From Lachnospiraceae bacterium AD3010 (GTDB lineage Bacteria; Bacillota; Clostridia; Lachnospirales; Lachnospiraceae): a DNA stretch of 64,000 nt. Location: positions 1 to 64,000 of the forward strand of contig JHWU01000007.1 of assembly GCA_000622025.1 (NCBI GenBank), given 5' to 3'. The notes beneath the pieces are model-generated. The model searched no databases. It was not told the DNA's origin and worked only from the letters and a program-made list of their open reading frames with translations. The translations under genes were made by a program, and so were the position numbers. This document shows positions 54,101-61,956 of this stretch, piece by piece (positions within the stretch are counted from its first letter, which is position 1; each line of letters starts with the position of its first letter).

Positions 54101-54670
54101 ATCCTCATTAGACCAGCAGTCTATCTTCTGGATCTCATGCGATGTACGGAAACCGTCAAAGAAATTGATGAAGGGAATGGAGCCCTTTATCGCTGAAAGA
54201 TAGGAAACCGGGGTCAGGTCCATTACTTCCTGTACGGAAGAAGCACAGAGCATAGCGCAGCCGGTCTGACGGCAGGCGTAAATATCGGAATGATCTCCGA
54301 AGATATTAAGTGCGTGTGTAGCTACGCAGCGCGCCGAAACATTGATAACACCGGGAAGCCTTTCACCGGCGATCTTGTAAAGATTGGGGATCATTAAGAG
54401 CAGTCCCTGCGAAGCGGTATAGGTGGATGTAAGTGCACCTGCTACCAGGGAACCGTGAACGGCACCTGAAGCTCCTCCCTCTGATTCCAGCTCTACGATC
54501 TTTACCGTATTGCCGAAGATGTTCTTTCTTCCTGCTGTTGCCCATTCATCGGTGTGCTCTGCCATCGGTGAAGAAGGCGTGATGGGATAGATAGCCGCGC
54601 AGTCCGTAAAGATATACGATGCATGAGCCGCAGCTTCATTACCATCCATGGTCTTTTTGAATCTTGCCAT
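51146..54670 (-). CDS. nifJ: Pyruvate:ferredoxin (flavodoxin) oxidoreductase
   Basis: The 1174-residue cytoplasmic enzyme oxidises pyruvate to acetyl-CoA and CO2, reducing ferredoxin. In order: pyrimidine-binding domain ([34 protein letters not shown]), transketolase C-like and gamma domains, two 4Fe-4S motifs ([14 protein letters not shown] and [13 protein letters not shown]), further Cys (CAGCGETPY) and the TPP domain ([22 protein letters not shown]). Full length for the single-chain type. It has its own promoter and is probably highly expressed. Its acetyl-CoA can go to the Pta encoded at 21.5 kb. Confidence 0.97.
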   Translation of the reverse strand: [1174 protein letters not shown]

Positions 54671-54780
54671 TTGATAATCCTCCTACCAAAATTAAAATGT
54701 TTACAGTATATTCCAATACGCCTTCCCCGCCGGGTCAGCATATGAAACATCAAAAATAAACGCCTCGCAGCGTATTTTTT

Positions 54781-54809
54781 AGTTTAACATAAATCAAGTC
54801 TCTTGTAAA
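54781..54809 (-). promoter_or_regulatory. nifJ promoter
   Basis: TTTACA (54804-54809) and TAAACT (54781-54786) separated by 17 nt on the minus strand, about 110 nt before the ATG. A small hairpin ACGC-TGCGAG-GCGT followed by TTATTTTT lies in the leader. Confidence 0.6.
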
Positions 54810-54836
54810 TTTTTTTCGATCGCTTAATTGCCCCGA

Positions 54837-55226
54837 TCAAACCTCATCACCGTCAAAGTCATCATCATCATGGAGATACTCGCGGCTCGAAACCCTCTTT
54901 CTCTCCCTTTCCTCCTCAACAAGCTTTGACAGCTTTTCCATAACTTCCTCGGGGGACTTTATATTCTTTATCTCGAAATTCTTCATGCTCTTATCGGCAC
55001 TCTCGCAGAATATGCTCCCTACTCCGAAGATCCTCTGTCCGAGAGTCTGCCTGAAGGAGAGGTCCATTACCCTGTACAGCCTGACCTCATCCATTCTGAT
55101 GGTCAGAAAGCCCCTTTTTATATAGAACCTTTCTTTATCGAAAGCGTAGGTGGTGAATGAAAGCGGCAGTCCGAAGATCGTCCTCTTCTTATCCTTCCAC
55201 AGATACTCCTTATTGTCCTTGGCCAT
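54837..55226 (-). CDS. PH-domain (bPH_2-type) protein
   Basis: The 129-residue soluble protein has the bacterial PH core YLWKDKKRTIFGLPLSFTTYAFDKERFYIKRGFL, then EVRLYRVMDLSFRQTLGQRIFGVGSI and FEIKNIKSPEEVMEKLSKLV, ending in a charged Asp-rich tail. No membrane segments are present, unlike YdbT-like relatives. Function is unknown; the family is often membrane-associated. It follows the glycosyltransferase gene on the same strand after a repeat block. Confidence 0.8.
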   Translation of the reverse strand: MAKDNKEYLWKDKKRTIFGLPLSFTTYAFDKERFYIKRGFLTIRMDEVRLYRVMDLSFRQTLGQRIFGVGSIFCESADKSMKNFEIKNIKSPEEVMEKLSKLVEEERERKRVSSREYLHDDDDFDGDEV

Positions 55227-55272
55227 TATTTATGCTCCTTTCTGTGCCAGTAGTGAATTACTATTTATTTAG

Positions 55273-55326
55273 AAAGATTCTTCGCTTCGCTCAGAATGAC
55301 AGTACTGCAATAAGATTCTTCGCTTC
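55273..55326. repeat. TCATTCTGAG repeat, one full and one half copy
   Basis: AAAGATTCTTCGCTTCGCTC with AGAATGACA at 55273-55301, then AAGATTCTTCGCTTC at 55312-55326. It separates the PH-domain gene from the glycosyltransferase stop. Confidence 0.8.
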
Positions 55327-55331
55327 TAGTA

Positions 55332-56249
55332 TCAGTGCCCCGAAAATAATCTCTTCCTCACCGCATTTACTATCCTTCTGAGCCCCATATATTTTTTGAG
55401 GTATGCCATATCATAGGAAAGATCCTCTTCTATGGGCTCTGTCTTCCGGCAGGGAAGATTAAGGGAACCGTAGCTGAAGTCTTCAAAGCTCATCCCTGTT
55501 GTATGTGTCGCGTCCTCGCGGTCAAAGCCTATATTATTTATCATATTGGAGGCCGGAACGATACCCAGGGCCCCTCTCTTCATCCTGCAGTAATCCCACT
55601 GGAGATCCCAGGTATCCTTGCCGCCGTTATAGACAATATCCGCATCCTTCTTAAAGAGAGCAAATGCCAGCGGATTCCTGTAGACCTTCCTTAATCTTTT
55701 CTTATTTTCAATATCCGCCCAGTCCTTCATTTCCGGGTCATAGTATCTCATCCAGGCCCTGTTCCAGGTACCCCAGCCCCAGATGGAGGAAAAGAAAGAA
55801 AAAGTATAGTCTCCTTTGATCTTATAGTCACGTAAGAGATTTGTTCCGCTTACCATCATTACCTTTTCCTCGTACCTGTACTCGGTAAGCATCTGCTGCA
55901 TAAAAGGGAAAAAATCCGGAGACGGTACCACATCATCCTCCAGGATAATAACCGACTCCTCATTCTTTAAGGCTCCGGATATCCCGCTTGAAACCCGGTT
56001 TTTGCAGCCCATATTCTTTATAGCATAGTCCCTTATGACCTCGCAGTCCCAGTCTATCATGCTCTCTATGAGATGCCGGCATTTTCCAACCTTCTCCCGC
56101 TCTTCCTCTCTCCCGTCTCTTGCAGCGTCAGAGACAAGATAGAGCTTCGTGGGCCGCACTTTTTTTATCTCGTTGAATACCTTTTCTGCAGTATCCGGTC
56201 TGTTGAAAATAATAAATACCACAGGTATTGTCAGGATAAAGTCTGTCAT
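55332..56249 (-). CDS. GT2-like glycosyltransferase
   Basis: The 305-residue protein has a GT-A fold start (IPVVFIIFNRPDTAEKVFNEI), the nucleotide-sugar/metal motif ILEDDVVPSPDFF, and WGWGTWNRAW with FDREDATHTTGM further on. No membrane segment is seen. The sequence type is common in surface-glycan clusters of Firmicutes and Bacteroidetes; donor and acceptor are unknown. The ATG at 56249 is 1 nt after the stop of the large GGDEF/EAL gene, so it is translationally coupled with it. A longer frame to 56303 lies inside that gene. Confidence 0.85.
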   Translation of the reverse strand: MTDFILTIPVVFIIFNRPDTAEKVFNEIKKVRPTKLYLVSDAARDGREEEREKVGKCRHLIESMIDWDCEVIRDYAIKNMGCKNRVSSGISGALKNEESVIILEDDVVPSPDFFPFMQQMLTEYRYEEKVMMVSGTNLLRDYKIKGDYTFSFFSSIWGWGTWNRAWMRYYDPEMKDWADIENKKRLRKVYRNPLAFALFKKDADIVYNGGKDTWDLQWDYCRMKRGALGIVPASNMINNIGFDREDATHTTGMSFEDFSYGSLNLPCRKTEPIEEDLSYDMAYLKKYMGLRRIVNAVRKRLFSGH

Positions 56250-56250
56250 C

Positions 56251-59200
56251 TCACAAAACTCTCTTACTGTCCTTCCATTCATCTTTGTCAAGGAGCATAA
56301 CATAGAAGACCCTTCCGTAGAATTCGCTTTCTACAAACCTTCCGCAGTCGATGACCTCCTTCACCTTTCCGGTCTTCGTTATGATCCTGTAGTCCACGTA
56401 ATCCTTGCAGTAATTTATGTTTTTGTCAATCTGTGCCCAGATAATGTCGTCAACCAGCTTTATCTCATCGGGATGGACTATACCGTCAAAGGTGCCTCCG
56501 GTATACTCCATGAATTCCTCCAGTGACTCGCATTCAAACATCTTAATAAGCTCGTCATTTGCATAGAGTATCTTCTTATAATCATCGGCCTCATACACCA
56601 GTATGGCTCCGGGCACGTAGCGGGCGACATTCTTTACATTGAAGGCAAGGTTCAGTCTCTTCGAGGACTTGATGTCACGGCTGTACTGCCTGAAGCCGTG
56701 CTTGCCTGCACTCTTTACAAAATAGAGAGCTGCATCCGCCTGGCGAAGAAGCATGGAAAGATCTTCAGCCTGCTCGGGATAGCAGGAATAGCCTATGGAT
56801 ATTCTGAAGGAATAGTGCTTACCTCCGAAATCAAAGCCATGCTCCATTTCAGAAAGCTCCCGGATAAGCGGATAAGCCCCTGTAGAGCCCTTATCGAGAA
56901 TCGTGACGCTAAGCTCGTCTCCACCGGTTCTCGCAATAAATGCCCCGTTACTGAAAATTGAGGTAAGATCGGCTGCCAGATTCTTCAGCGCCTCATCCCC
57001 GGTCTGGTGTCCGTACATATCGTTTATTATCTTGAAGTCATCGATATCAATAAGCACCAGTGTAAACGGATCACCGGGATGCTTATCAAGATAATCCTCC
57101 ATCTTGGCATGATAACCGTGCCGGTTCAAAAGTCCCGTAAGCTCATCATGGTTACTCATGATATCCAAACGGTTCAGAAGATTATTGGCGATAAGCCTTG
57201 AAGAGATAAAGTAGGATATCTCCTCCAAAAGCCTCCTTGTGGCTGCAGACTCATTCTCATTAAAATTATCGACTCCCACATATCCCAGGAGCTGTCCGTT
57301 ATTATCGTTAAGCGGCACCAGTATATAGGAGCGTATCCCCTCCCATACAAGGAATTCGTAGGTCTTCGGATCGATCTTCCGCATTATCTCAACATCATTT
57401 ACCACAATGCATCCGTCTTCGTAAAATGAATACTTGATATCACCGATATCCAGCTCCAGATCAATGATACTGTCCCTGTTTCTCCGGGGTAAAATACCCT
57501 CTGCGCACCACTCGAAAACAGGCGATCCGTTCTCATCAAGCACATATACCCGGTCGGGAGTGAGTACCCGCCCCAGCTCTGACAGGGAGTTATATATACC
57601 TTCTCCGAAATCGCCCTTATTAAGGAAACGGGCTATCCTGATGATGGCATTATCCTCCTCATGACCTTTGGTAAGGAGCTCTCTTTCGTTTCTGGTATCC
57701 TCCACCGGCCAGAAAATGATATTGCAGCAGCCGAGGATCGATGAAGGAGTTGCGAAATATTCCATCCACTGGGCAAAGGAAGGCTCATAGAGTCTCCCTG
57801 TAACTGTCTCTCCGTTTGCAGCACGTCCGGCATAGCTTATCCATTCCGGGATCTCATCAAAGCATTCCTTATAGCCCTTGCCCATTATATCTATGCGGCT
57901 AAGGCCCGAAAACTCGCAATATTTATTATTGGCAAAGACAAATTTTACATCCGTTATGTTTCCGAGATTCAATACCGGCCTGGTAATGATAAAAGGAAGG
58001 GGGATATCCTTAAACACATCCGGATTTCCCATGGAAAGAAGATCATTTTCGGCTTCCACCCCAAGCCTTTCCTTTTCATCCTTGAAGCGCTTTAATAAAA
58101 GAGTAAAGATCTCATGAAGTGAATTCTTCTCTCTGGACTCGGAAAAGGCTGTAACCACCGTTATGCCGCTGTCCGGACTATTTTTTATTATCTTCTCGGC
58201 TGTATTCTTTAAGCAGTCAAAGGCTCCATGTGAGGATGAGAGCTTATCGCAGACCGAGAAGGTGCAGTTCCCTGTTTTCGCAATGACGACCCCGTCGGGG
58301 AAAGTTCTTTTTATGGTATTCAGAACAATGGAAAAAAGCTCCCCGGCCCTTTCCTTTCCCTGCTCGACAAGGATCCGCTGATATTCGGGGATCTCAAGCA
58401 TACATAGGGAGTATTCCCGTCCGTTCTGTCTGAAATTATCATCGATCGACTGCAGTGTAAGGAAAAATCCACGGGAATTCAAAAGGCCGCTGTCCACATC
58501 GATAAAGAGGGCATGGTCCATTTCCTCTCCGGATTCCAATATTCTGTCCGTATCTATGAAGTAGCCTATGAGACCTTCGATCTTCCCGTTCCTGTAGATG
58601 GGATACTTGGTGGAAAGGATATTTACCTTTGCTCCCTTTGCATAGACCTCTCCCGGGGAATTGCGTACTATTGTGCCCTTCTTGATGACATCATATTCAT
58701 CACTTCTGTACTTGGTGTCATCAGGGTGCCAGCCCATCTCCTCATCATTTTTACCAAGGATCTTCTGAACGGAATCATAGCCGTAGAAATCCAGGAAGGA
58801 CTTGCTTGCGCCGAGGAAACGCCTGTCTGCATCCTTCCAGAAATACTTAACATCCGATATCTCCATAAGGGAATTCCATAGAGAAGCATCGTTTATACTT
58901 ACATTATCCGAGTTCTTTCCGATGCTGATGACCTGCCTGGACATCTCTACAAAATCATTTCTGTCCTCTCCCTCGATAAGAGTGGTGCAGCAGATAAGCT
59001 TTTTCCCGTCGCTGTGCGGAACGGCACTGCAGCGTATACTGGCCCATTTATACTGTCCCCTGATCTTTAAGCGGAATACATTTAAGCAGGTTCCCTTTTT
59101 CTGTACGGAAAAACGGTTACGAAGATTCACGGGATCATAAAACTGGAGATATCTCTGGACATCCGCTTCATAAATAACTCCGGATTCCGAAAAGCGTTTT

Positions 59201-61008
59201 AGCAGAGTCTCATAATGGGCGGTCTCTCCGCTTTTATGTCTCCCGTAATCAGCCTTTATCACCTGTATGGTGTCGTTACTCAGGTCAATCAGATATACAT
59301 TTGAAAACGAGCTGAGGATATCCTTAAGTGTGTCAGAGACAACATCATCCTCATCCCCCTTATCATCCAGATCCTCCGAAAGGAACATAAGGAAGATGCT
59401 TCCGGCCTCGTTTGAGGCAACCGGCCTCGTATCCAGTCTGAAGTGACGGGTATTGATATTAAAAGTGATATATTCTTCCGAGCCTTTTTCGTTGATACGG
59501 ACAGCATCCTTTTTGAACTCTTCCGCCGTTCTGTCATCCGAACCGCGGTTCAGGATCTCGCTTAAGTCCCGTCCGGTTTTTGAAACCATCCTGTAAAACT
59601 CATTATTGGTAAAGAAAACGTCAAAGCCTTCCCCATCGAAACAGGTAAGGGCCATTGCCTGCGGAGTGATGATATTAACAAGACCGGCCTCTGAAAAGAG
59701 AGCCCTTTCCCCGGATCCCTCTCTCTCAGATACCCTTTCATCCTTAAAGCTCTGCATTGTGTCTTCATAGGATTTTGAGCTTCCAAAATAAAAGCCCTGA
59801 ACGATCTCGCATCCTATGCTCCGGAGGAACTCCAGCTGTTCCCTTGTCTCCACTCCCTCGGAAACGGTGTGGATCTTCAGGCTTTTTGCCATCACGACAA
59901 TGGATTCCACAATCTTACGGCTCCGCTCGTTAAAGGACCTCATAAGTCCCATATCTATCTTAATAACATCAAAGCGGAAGTCATTAAGCATATTTATGGA
60001 GGAGTAGCCGTTTCCAAAGTTGTCAATAGCTACGGGAAAACGGAGAGCGTGAAGCTTCTCTATCTCCTCACGCATAAGCTCAGGATCCTTCAGGACGGTT
60101 TTTTCCGTAACCTCGATAACAATGAGAGAAGGATCTATGCCGCTATCATCTACTATGGCTCCCACTGTATCCGGTATATCCAGCACCAGAAAATCCGAAT
60201 AGGTCAGATTTACGGAGATCGGAAGGGGATTATAGCCTGTTTCCACCGAACGGCCGATATTTTTTACAACCTCTCTTATCACAAAGGTGTCCAGCTTCCA
60301 GGTGAGATTATTCTCCTCAAGGACCGGGATATATGCGGAAGGGGATATTGTCCCGCGTTCAGGATCCTCCCAGCGTGTCAAAGCCTCTGCTCCGCAGTAC
60401 TTATCGTTAAGAAGCCTAACCTGCAGCTGGTAATAGACCTTGATATGTCCGTTCTTTATGGCATTGTCGATATTTTCAAGAACAAAGGTGCGGATATCCA
60501 GCGCCTCGTCCATTTTGTCATCAAAGTAATAGATCCCGGAAGCATTCTCACGCCGGTTATTCCTGCAGGCATACCTGGCCTTGCTGCAGGCTGACTCCAC
60601 ATCATCCCTTTCCTTACGGAATCCGTAGTAGATACCTGCCTTTACCACGAGCCTGTCATCCACCGCAAGCTTCCTCATATCGTTAAGGATCGAAGGAATA
60701 ACCTCTTCAAGCCCCTTATTATCCGAAAAAGCATAAAAACAGAACCCCCCGGGACGGGAGCTTCTCTTGTTGCCGAAATACTTACGAAGAAGGTCTGCAA
60801 AGCCCCTTAAAAGGCGATCGCCCTCCTCTTCGCCATATCTTGCGATATAGGGTCTTACCCCTTCAAGATCAAAGAAGATCATTGCGGGATCCTTACCCTT
60901 ATCGCAGGATTCATCAAAGTATTCCTCCGCCTGTCCCATAAATGCCGCCATTATGGGAAGGTTTGTCAGGCTGTCATATTGATTTAATGATTCATCAGTT
61001 GATCCCAC
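56251..61008 (-). CDS. Multi-domain GGDEF/EAL/PAS/GAF cyclic-di-GMP protein
   Basis: This 1585-residue soluble protein starts at a GTG. Domains in order: degenerate GGDEF (about 9-160, SRPGGFCFY at the active site); EAL phosphodiesterase (180-415; GAEALTRW, ISVNLTYSDF, VIEVTEKT, VAIDNFGNGYSS, KIDMG, VSEGVET, VQGFYFG) with Asn330 in place of the second Asp of DDFG; PAS-like domains (about 440-690); PAS (about 705-830); a second degenerate GGDEF (about 835-995); PAS (about 1010-1110); GAF (about 1120-1275); an intact GGDEF (about 1283-1440, RTGGDELS); and a terminal PAS. It may both make and break c-di-GMP in response to internal signals. Coupled to a glycosyltransferase. Confidence 0.85.
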   Translation of the reverse strand: MGSTDESLNQYDSLTNLPIMAAFMGQAEEYFDESCDKGKDPAMIFFDLEGVRPYIARYGEEEGDRLLRGFADLLRKYFGNKRSSRPGGFCFYAFSDNKGLEEVIPSILNDMRKLAVDDRLVVKAGIYYGFRKERDDVESACSKARYACRNNRRENASGIYYFDDKMDEALDIRTFVLENIDNAIKNGHIKVYYQLQVRLLNDKYCGAEALTRWEDPERGTISPSAYIPVLEENNLTWKLDTFVIREVVKNIGRSVETGYNPLPISVNLTYSDFLVLDIPDTVGAIVDDSGIDPSLIVIEVTEKTVLKDPELMREEIEKLHALRFPVAIDNFGNGYSSINMLNDFRFDVIKIDMGLMRSFNERSRKIVESIVVMAKSLKIHTVSEGVETREQLEFLRSIGCEIVQGFYFGSSKSYEDTMQSFKDERVSEREGSGERALFSEAGLVNIITPQAMALTCFDGEGFDVFFTNNEFYRMVSKTGRDLSEILNRGSDDRTAEEFKKDAVRINEKGSEEYITFNINTRHFRLDTRPVASNEAGSIFLMFLSEDLDDKGDEDDVVSDTLKDILSSFSNVYLIDLSNDTIQVIKADYGRHKSGETAHYETLLKRFSESGVIYEADVQRYLQFYDPVNLRNRFSVQKKGTCLNVFRLKIRGQYKWASIRCSAVPHSDGKKLICCTTLIEGEDRNDFVEMSRQVISIGKNSDNVSINDASLWNSLMEISDVKYFWKDADRRFLGASKSFLDFYGYDSVQKILGKNDEEMGWHPDDTKYRSDEYDVIKKGTIVRNSPGEVYAKGAKVNILSTKYPIYRNGKIEGLIGYFIDTDRILESGEEMDHALFIDVDSGLLNSRGFFLTLQSIDDNFRQNGREYSLCMLEIPEYQRILVEQGKERAGELFSIVLNTIKRTFPDGVVIAKTGNCTFSVCDKLSSSHGAFDCLKNTAEKIIKNSPDSGITVVTAFSESREKNSLHEIFTLLLKRFKDEKERLGVEAENDLLSMGNPDVFKDIPLPFIITRPVLNLGNITDVKFVFANNKYCEFSGLSRIDIMGKGYKECFDEIPEWISYAGRAANGETVTGRLYEPSFAQWMEYFATPSSILGCCNIIFWPVEDTRNERELLTKGHEEDNAIIRIARFLNKGDFGEGIYNSLSELGRVLTPDRVYVLDENGSPVFEWCAEGILPRRNRDSIIDLELDIGDIKYSFYEDGCIVVNDVEIMRKIDPKTYEFLVWEGIRSYILVPLNDNNGQLLGYVGVDNFNENESAATRRLLEEISYFISSRLIANNLLNRLDIMSNHDELTGLLNRHGYHAKMEDYLDKHPGDPFTLVLIDIDDFKIINDMYGHQTGDEALKNLAADLTSIFSNGAFIARTGGDELSVTILDKGSTGAYPLIRELSEMEHGFDFGGKHYSFRISIGYSCYPEQAEDLSMLLRQADAALYFVKSAGKHGFRQYSRDIKSSKRLNLAFNVKNVARYVPGAILVYEADDYKKILYANDELIKMFECESLEEFMEYTGGTFDGIVHPDEIKLVDDIIWAQIDKNINYCKDYVDYRIITKTGKVKEVIDCGRFVESEFYGRVFYVMLLDKDEWKDSKRVL

Positions 61009-61047
61009 GTTCTCTATTCTATAACAAATGCTGCATCACAGTCAAAG

Positions 61048-61758
61048 TCAAACCTTTTCCGTCTCACCTGATCCGTACCTAAGTGTTTTATAGAGTTCGG
61101 CACAGGAACAGTTATAGTAGGGGTTTACGTACAGGAGACCTACGAAACCGCAGGTTATCAGGGATAACAGGGTCCATCCTATAAATGATAGATCAAAACA
61201 GAATGCCTTCCACTTATTCCCCTTCATCAGCTGTCTTGAAAAGGTAATGACCTCCATTGCCTTCATATCGGGGTTTTCCGCCAGGATATACGGAACGAGC
61301 CTGTAGGAATACATTTTTACAAAGCCCGGTATAATAAGAAGACAGAACCAGAGCCCAAGGAAGAGATCCGTAAGGAACATGGTTATCACATTATTTGTCC
61401 AGTTGGGCTTGAAGGCTCTTTTAAGCTCGGAGAAATCTGCCGGCTCCTCAGTATTCTTAATGAAAAAATTATAGCAGCCCACGTTCAGGGGGTTAATAAG
61501 AGCCACCTTAAGCACAAAGCCAATAGCGATTATGATCAACACCACGCTTAAGATGGCGGCAATAATAACCTTCACCTGTTCCGGTGCAAGCTTTGATTCC
61601 TTTATCACACCTCCGAAGCTCCTGGCCCCGTTAGATCCGGTATAGGTACTGCTTGCTCCCGCAAGAAAGGTCATTATAAGGGAGACAACAATAGTCATCC
61701 CGTAATTTGCCTTCATTGCGTTCCTTCCTTTTTCCTTTAATTCTTTTGAATTCCACAT
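61048..61758 (-). CDS. DUF975 family polytopic membrane protein
   Basis: The 236-residue protein starts MWNSKELKEKGRNAMKANYG, the DUF975 signature, and has about five hydrophobic segments, with LYVNPYYNCSCAELYKTLR near the end. Function is unknown. The start at 61758 is chosen for GGAGG 9 nt upstream. It lies 39 nt before the large GGDEF/EAL gene on the same strand, so the two, plus the glycosyltransferase, may be one transcript. Confidence 0.88.
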   Translation of the reverse strand: MWNSKELKEKGRNAMKANYGMTIVVSLIMTFLAGASSTYTGSNGARSFGGVIKESKLAPEQVKVIIAAILSVVLIIIAIGFVLKVALINPLNVGCYNFFIKNTEEPADFSELKRAFKPNWTNNVITMFLTDLFLGLWFCLLIIPGFVKMYSYRLVPYILAENPDMKAMEVITFSRQLMKGNKWKAFCFDLSFIGWTLLSLITCGFVGLLYVNPYYNCSCAELYKTLRYGSGETEKV

Positions 61759-61789
61759 GAGATCTTTCCTCCATTCTGTCATTCTTCCT

Positions 61790-61955
61790 AAGATCCTTCG
61801 CTGTCGCTCAGGATGACAAGGTCTGATCCTTAGCTGTCGCTCAGGATGACTTGGGGCTGATCCTTCGCTGGCGCTCAGGATGACATGACCTGATGCCTTA
61901 CCCTGTCATCCTGAGCGTCACCCTGTCATCCTGAGGGCGCAGCCCGAAGGATCTT
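61790..61955. repeat. Array of five TCATCCTGAG repeats, both orientations
   Basis: Three copies in one orientation (GATCCTTCGCTGTCGCTCAG type, at about 61790, 61829 and 61859) are followed by two in the other (TGTCATCCTGAGCGTCACC and TGTCATCCTGAGGGCGCAGC ending in CCCGAAGGATCTTA). The last abuts the stop codon of the C1A protease gene. Confidence 0.88.
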
Positions 61956-61956
61956 A

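Noticed and set aside
53591-54196. A 201-residue plus-strand open frame
   Set aside because: It is antisense to nifJ and reflects codon bias of that gene.
59869-60594. A 241-residue plus-strand open frame
   Set aside because: It is the complement of the EAL region of the large GGDEF/EAL protein; no independent coding signs.
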